A stretch of DNA of 64,000 bases from G965207335 sp965207335 (GTDB lineage: Bacteria > Pseudomonadota > Gammaproteobacteria > PS1 > Pseudothioglobaceae). Both the position numbers and the translations under genes were made by a program. The DNA is taken from assembly GCA_965207335.1 (NCBI GenBank), contig OZ242267.1:1736001-1800000 (forward strand). Direction: 5' to 3'. Shown in pieces: positions 60,357 through 64,000 of this stretch (position 1 is its first letter; each line of letters begins with the position of its first letter). The notes below the pieces were generated by a model, which was given only the letters and a program-made list of their open reading frames with translations, was not told the origin of the DNA and ran no database searches.

Positions 60357-60960
60357 CTATTGGTAAAATTATTGCTTGAAAACCCCCTAAGAATATTAAC
60401 CCTAGCACGATAAAAAGTCCGTATGGTTCTATTTTGTCAAAATAATAGGCTAAATCCCTAGGTAATATTGGACTAATAACCTTAGCACCATCTAAGGGTG
60501 GTATTGGTAGTAAATTAAATACGGCTAAAATAAGGTTAATAATTATGCCGAATTTTCCCATTTCTAGTAAAAATACTGATTGTAAATTTACTGCTATTAC
60601 AATTAATAATCCCCATAAAATTGCCATAATAAAGTTAGCACCAGGGCCAGCTATAGCAACAAGTATCATATCGCGATTAGGTTTATTAAGATTATTAAAA
60701 TTAACAGGCACAGGCTTTGCCCAGCCAAAAATAAATCCAGAGGTAAAATATAATAAACTAGGTACTACAATAGTGCCAATAATATCTATGTGTTTTATAG
60801 GGTTAATGGTTATTCTGCCTAACATTTTAGCAGTGCCATCACCTAATAAATTTGCCACAAATCCATGAGCTACCTCGTGCAAGGTAATAGCAAATAATGC
60901 TGGAATTACCCAAATAGTTAAGTTTTGTAATATACTTACTATACTTTGTAAATCAGGCAT
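60307..60960 (-). CDS. Site-2-protease-like M50 membrane metalloprotease
   Basis: This 217-residue membrane protein has the zinc motif HEVAHG (about residue 24-29) and the third ligand in NLLPIPPLDGAKVISP (about 150). About six hydrophobic segments fit the rhomboid-like short M50B family of unknown substrate. Its stop lies inside mcrC. Its ATG is two bases after the argJ stop, so the two are translationally coupled. Confidence 0.88.
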   Translation of the reverse strand: MPDLQSIVSILQNLTIWVIPALFAITLHEVAHGFVANLLGDGTAKMLGRITINPIKHIDIIGTIVVPSLLYFTSGFIFGWAKPVPVNFNNLNKPNRDMILVAIAGPGANFIMAILWGLLIVIAVNLQSVFLLEMGKFGIIINLILAVFNLLPIPPLDGAKVISPILPRDLAYYFDKIEPYGLFIVLGLIFLGGFQAIILPIVNYLQVILLDMVRLFL

Positions 60961-60962
60961 TT

Positions 60963-62141
60963 TTAACTGCGGTAATCAGAATTAATACGCACATATTCAT
61001 GCGATAAATCTGTAGTCCAAATAGTTTCAATAGTATTTTTATTACCTATTTTGATATTTATTGCTATATTCTTTTTTGCCATTTCAATACTACCTTTTGT
61101 ATCGTTATAATCTTTTGCTATCAAGCCATTTTTTACTATTAGCAAGTTATTTATCAAAATATCAACATTTTGCGGTGCTAGGTTTTTAATATTAGCCCGT
61201 CCCACTGCCATAAGTAATCTCCCTATATTTGCATCACTAGCAAACAGTGCAGTTTTTACTAATGGGGAGTGTGCTACCGTATAGGCAACTTCTAAACAAT
61301 CATCATTGCTATTACCACCTAAAACAGATATTTTTACCAGCTTTGTTGCACCTTCGCCATCTTTAACTATTTTTAATGCCAATTCTTGACAAGTTTCATT
61401 TAATTTGCTGATAAACTCATGCTCTATATCAATAATATTAACACCTGCTGTGCCAGTAGCACTTAAACTAACCGCATCATTTGTTGAGGTATCGCCATCT
61501 ATGGTAATACGATTAAATGACTTATTAACCGCTATTTGTAGGTAATTTTGTAGTTGCTTATTATCGTTTATTGTAGCATCTGTGGTAATAAAACTTAGCA
61601 TAGTTGCCATATTAGGACAAATCATACCTGAGCCTTTGGCAATACCAGTAATATTGACTTTTTTACCATTAAAGTTAATGGTTTTAGCTACAATTTTTTC
61701 ACAAGTATCAGTAGTCAAAATAGCACTAGCAACTTTTTGTAAATCATTGTTATTTGCACTAGTAACTAGTTGTTTAATGCTATTTTCAAAACATTTAATA
61801 GGTAGTTGTTCGCCTATAACCCCTGTTGAAAATGGCAAAATTTGCTTAGATGATACACCTAGCTCATCGGCTAATATCTCACAAATATAATAAGCATTGA
61901 CAATACCTTTATCACCACTAGCAATACCCGTACCAGCATTAGCATTACCGCTATTAATAATAAGCGCACGAATATTATTATTTATATGGTTTTTTGCTAC
62001 AATAATAGGTGCTGCACAAAATACATTTTTGGTAAAAACACAGGCAGTATTGGTGTTTTCTGGTAAGATAATTATTGCAAGATCTAATTTATTGTAAGCC
62101 TTTATACCACTGGCTATTGCGGAATATTTTATATATGGCAT
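60963..62141 (-). CDS. argJ: Glutamate N-acetyltransferase / ornithine acetyltransferase
   Basis: ArgJ recycles the acetyl group between N-acetylornithine and glutamate in arginine synthesis. It has 392 residues. The self-cleavage site is in KGSGMICPNMATMLSFITTD, with the nucleophilic Thr/Ala boundary at NMATML. Other family segments are INSGNANAGTG and TIDGDTSTND. It lies downstream of a GAGACC element. ArgJ would make a separate argA unnecessary. Confidence 0.96.
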   Translation of the reverse strand: MPYIKYSAIASGIKAYNKLDLAIIILPENTNTACVFTKNVFCAAPIIVAKNHINNNIRALIINSGNANAGTGIASGDKGIVNAYYICEILADELGVSSKQILPFSTGVIGEQLPIKCFENSIKQLVTSANNNDLQKVASAILTTDTCEKIVAKTINFNGKKVNITGIAKGSGMICPNMATMLSFITTDATINDNKQLQNYLQIAVNKSFNRITIDGDTSTNDAVSLSATGTAGVNIIDIEHEFISKLNETCQELALKIVKDGEGATKLVKISVLGGNSNDDCLEVAYTVAHSPLVKTALFASDANIGRLLMAVGRANIKNLAPQNVDILINNLLIVKNGLIAKDYNDTKGSIEMAKKNIAINIKIGNKNTIETIWTTDLSHEYVRINSDYRS

Positions 62142-62155
62142 ACTAGAGACCTTTG

Positions 62156-62309
62156 CATAAATAGGGATGATTAACAGAGCTCTGATTTTTGCTTAATTGA
62201 TGATATTCTATCAAGTCTGCCCTAGTTGTTCTAAAGCTTGTTTGATAAAGATTATCAAGTGAGTGAAAAGCGGGGTTCTGATGATTATTCATGTTTATAC
62301 AAAGACCTC
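62156..62309. mobile_element. GAGACC-ended MITE-like element upstream of argJ
   Basis: This 154-base copy has ends GAGACCTTTGCATAAATAG and TTTATACAAAGACCTC. The interior is closest to the copy at 36887-37050 in opposite orientation and to the short copy at 4546-4652. Flanks are ACTA and TTAA, with no clear target duplication. It fills almost the whole space between argJ and the iron-binding protein gene. Confidence 0.85.
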
Positions 62310-62313
62310 TTAA

Positions 62314-63330
62314 TTAGTAATTAATTTCTTGTACTAATAGTGATACCTTATCGTCTAAGGTGCCAAATTTAGTAATATTTAATTTGTTATATTTAAGTTG
62401 TAGTAAATTTAATGAGTTAATATTTAGATTAACTGGGTATTGATTGCTTAAATTGCTATACATTATTTGCGCCTTAGCAGATGCTAGCCATTCTATTAGA
62501 GTTTTTGCTTGCAAGTAATTGTCACTATTTTTGACTATTCCAGCCCCGCTGATATTTATATATGCTCCTTTTTTATTTTGATTAGGTGTTAATGCTTTAA
62601 AATTATAATGGCTCTTAGTATTTTTAATATTTATATAACTATCACTATCAATTATTGCTACATCACAGGCATTACTTGTTATAGCATTAATAATAGCAGT
62701 ATCATCTTTGTATGGTTTACCAGTCATATTTTTAACCATTTTTAATATTGTTATTTTTGTCTTATCAAACCCAATATCAGCTACCATAGCGGCTAAAAAA
62801 GCTCTATTTGCTGGACTTTTTAAATCAGTTAAACATAATCTATTTGCCCATTTATTACTAGCTAAATCCTGATAGTTAGTTAATTCTCCATTAACTACAT
62901 TGTTAGTATTATAGACAATTAATTTAGCAAAGAAACCTAAACCAAACCAATGGTTTTCATAGTCAATTAAATGATTAGCAATAGTGCTGTTTAAGTATTC
63001 GTTATTTTCGCTGGTTAATATTTTTTTCTTAGTGACATTGTATAATTTAAGTGCATCTCTTATAAAAAATACATCAGAGCTTTGTGCGATTAATTGTAGA
63101 GAATTATTAGAAAAATCACCATTAGAAATAAGATATTCAACATTAATACCTTTTTCTTTTGTAAAAGTATCAAATAAAGTTTTTAAAATATAAGGATTAA
63201 CATCGCTATAAACTACAACTTTTTTACCAACAGAGTTTTTATACCAACTATAGTAATTATCAGCTGCATTTAAAAGCAAACTAAAAAGTAACACTATAAA
63301 AAATAGAATATTTTTATGATTATTATTCAT
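62314..63330 (-). CDS. Iron(III)-type ABC transporter substrate-binding protein
   Basis: This 338-residue periplasmic protein has a signal peptide (about 1-22) and the fold pattern of FbpA/FutA binding proteins: KKVVVYSDVNPYILKTLFDT, GLGFFAKLIVYN, ANRLCLTDLKSPANRAFLAA, and near the end GAGIVKNSDNYLQAKTLIEW plus NQYPVNLNI. Ferric iron is the usual ligand, but others are possible. No permease or ATPase gene is in view. The start ATG lies within a GAGACC repeat end (63320-63347). Confidence 0.87.
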   Translation of the reverse strand: MNNNHKNILFFIVLLFSLLLNAADNYYSWYKNSVGKKVVVYSDVNPYILKTLFDTFTKEKGINVEYLISNGDFSNNSLQLIAQSSDVFFIRDALKLYNVTKKKILTSENNEYLNSTIANHLIDYENHWFGLGFFAKLIVYNTNNVVNGELTNYQDLASNKWANRLCLTDLKSPANRAFLAAMVADIGFDKTKITILKMVKNMTGKPYKDDTAIINAITSNACDVAIIDSDSYINIKNTKSHYNFKALTPNQNKKGAYINISGAGIVKNSDNYLQAKTLIEWLASAKAQIMYSNLSNQYPVNLNINSLNLLQLKYNKLNITKFGTLDDKVSLLVQEINY

Positions 63331-63695
63331 ATTTATGCAAAGGTCTCATTTAATTATATATCCGTAATAGTACACTTATACAGTCTTATACAATATTACG
63401 AGTATTAGTTAAAAAACTTGCTAATACAGGCATACAACATGACACTAATAACAATATAATGATTTTTTACCTGCATTTTAGTAATAAAACACACCATAAA
63501 TTACAATTTTAGGCATATATTCTTATCTTAATAAGATATATTTTATACATTTAACTTGGTACTTTTACCTTAATATAGCAGTCTTATAAAAAATAATTAC
63601 TTAATTTTACATTATTAGAGACCTTTGCATAAATATGAATAATAATAATAAAATAGATATTTTTTGATAAAATAACTTATTTTATTTATTTAAAA
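63331..63695. other. Intergenic region with two GAGACC element ends
   Basis: A solo end at 63320-63347 covers the start of the binding-protein gene. A second at 63618-63643 (GAGACCTTTGCATAAATATG then AATAAT) lies about 50 bases before prfC. They diverge from each other, about 270 bases apart. The sequence between is AT-rich with no gene and could be the highly diverged middle of one element or unrelated promoter DNA. Confidence 0.6.
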
Positions 63696-64000
63696 TGTTA
63701 ACTAGACGCACATTTGCTATTATTTCTCACCCAGATGCTGGCAAAACTACAATTAGTGAAAAATTATTGCTATTTAGTGGGGTAATAAGTACTGCTGGCA
63801 CAGTAAAAAGCAGAAAGTCAAATACTTATGCCACATCAGACTGGATGAAAATAGAACAAGAAAGAGGTATTTCAATAACCTCATCAGTTATGCAGTTTGA
63901 ATATGATAATAACATTATCAATCTGTTAGATACTCCTGGACACGAAGATTTTTCTGAGGATACATATCGTACTCTAACTGCTGTTGATTCTGCACTTATG
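63696..64000 (+). CDS. prfC: Peptide chain release factor 3, 5' part only
   Basis: RF3 is the GTPase that recycles RF1 and RF2 after termination. The ATG at 63696 opens MLTRRTFAIISHPDAGKTTI, with P-loop SHPDAGKT, then TSDWMKIEQERGISITSSVM (switch I) and LLDTPGHEDFSEDTYRTLTA (switch II). These are diagnostic of PrfC. The gene runs off the right edge after 101 codons of the usual 525 or so. Confidence 0.95.

Noticed and set aside
1..64000. CRISPR array or cas genes
   Set aside because: No regularly spaced direct repeats with unique spacers and no Cas-like proteins were found. The tandem units at 56.3 kb and 4.8 kb are only two copies each.

Overview
The window is a very AT-rich segment of a gammaproteobacterial-type chromosome. 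The core gene order supports this: tig-clpP-clpX-lon, pgsA followed by tRNA-Gly and tRNA-Cys, ispE-tRNA-Gln-prs, clpS-clpA, DUF484-xerC, rpsB-tsf and cdsA-dxr. Low GC, many short or overlapping gene junctions, gene remnants and many small palindromic repeats suggest a reduced or host-associated lineage, for example near the thiotrophic symbionts or Francisella-like groups. That placement is inference; no 16S rRNA gene is present. No complete transposase, CRISPR array or rRNA operon was seen.

Layout. 1-3.5 kb: F1Fo ATP synthase genes atpI-B-E-F-H-A on the minus strand, atpA cut by the window edge. 3.7-4.0 kb: tRNA-His, tRNA-Arg and tRNA-Pro. 4.0-5.05 kb: a geneless repeat-rich gap. 5.05-9.5 kb: a lipoprotein cytochrome c, a DNA methyltransferase fused to an HNH nuclease domain, a large TPR membrane protein and an EamA transporter. 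9.5-16.2 kb: the lon, clpX, clpP, tig proteostasis block and a dihaem cytochrome c4. 17-19.3 kb: comEC. 19.6-20.6 kb: tRNA-Arg, pgsA, tRNA-Gly, tRNA-Cys. 20.6-22.4 kb: three intact and one frameshifted small genes that look like RiPP precursor peptides with nitrile-hydratase-like leaders. 22.5-27.3 kb: hemF, tsaC, xerC, DUF484, purU, dusA. 27.5-35.9 kb: a minus-strand block in which a restriction-modification island (two DNA methyltransferases, a phospholipase-D-type nuclease and a probable restriction endonuclease) is packed between polA and argS. Its last gene is fused in frame to argS. 35.9-36.7 kb: hisF. 37.1-46.5 kb: rpsB, tsf, cdsA, dxr, an M23 peptidase, a Sel1-repeat protein, bioD and glmS on the plus strand. 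46.6-53.9 kb: prs, tRNA-Gln, ispE, two unknown genes, orn, clpA, clpS and lptG on the minus strand. 53.9-60.4 kb: guaA, a small cupin, tadA and an McrBC-type modification-dependent restriction pair. 60.3-63.3 kb: an M50 protease, argJ and an iron-type ABC binding protein. 63.7 kb to the end: the 5' part of prfC.

Three themes stand out. First, DNA defence is heavy for 64 kb: a methyltransferase-HNH fusion, a two-methyltransferase/two-nuclease island, and McrBC carrying two EVE-like domains. Second, a non-autonomous repeat family of about 155-165 bp, with GAGACCTTTGCATAA-type inverted ends, occurs as five near-complete copies and several single ends. It separates rpsB from tsf, borders argS and argJ, and seems to have supplied the start codon or 5' leader of cdsA, the iron-binding protein gene and the DUF484 gene. 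Third, the orphan precursor-peptide cluster shares leaders, repetitive Ser/Thr/Gly cores and a conserved upstream motif, with no modifying enzyme in the window.
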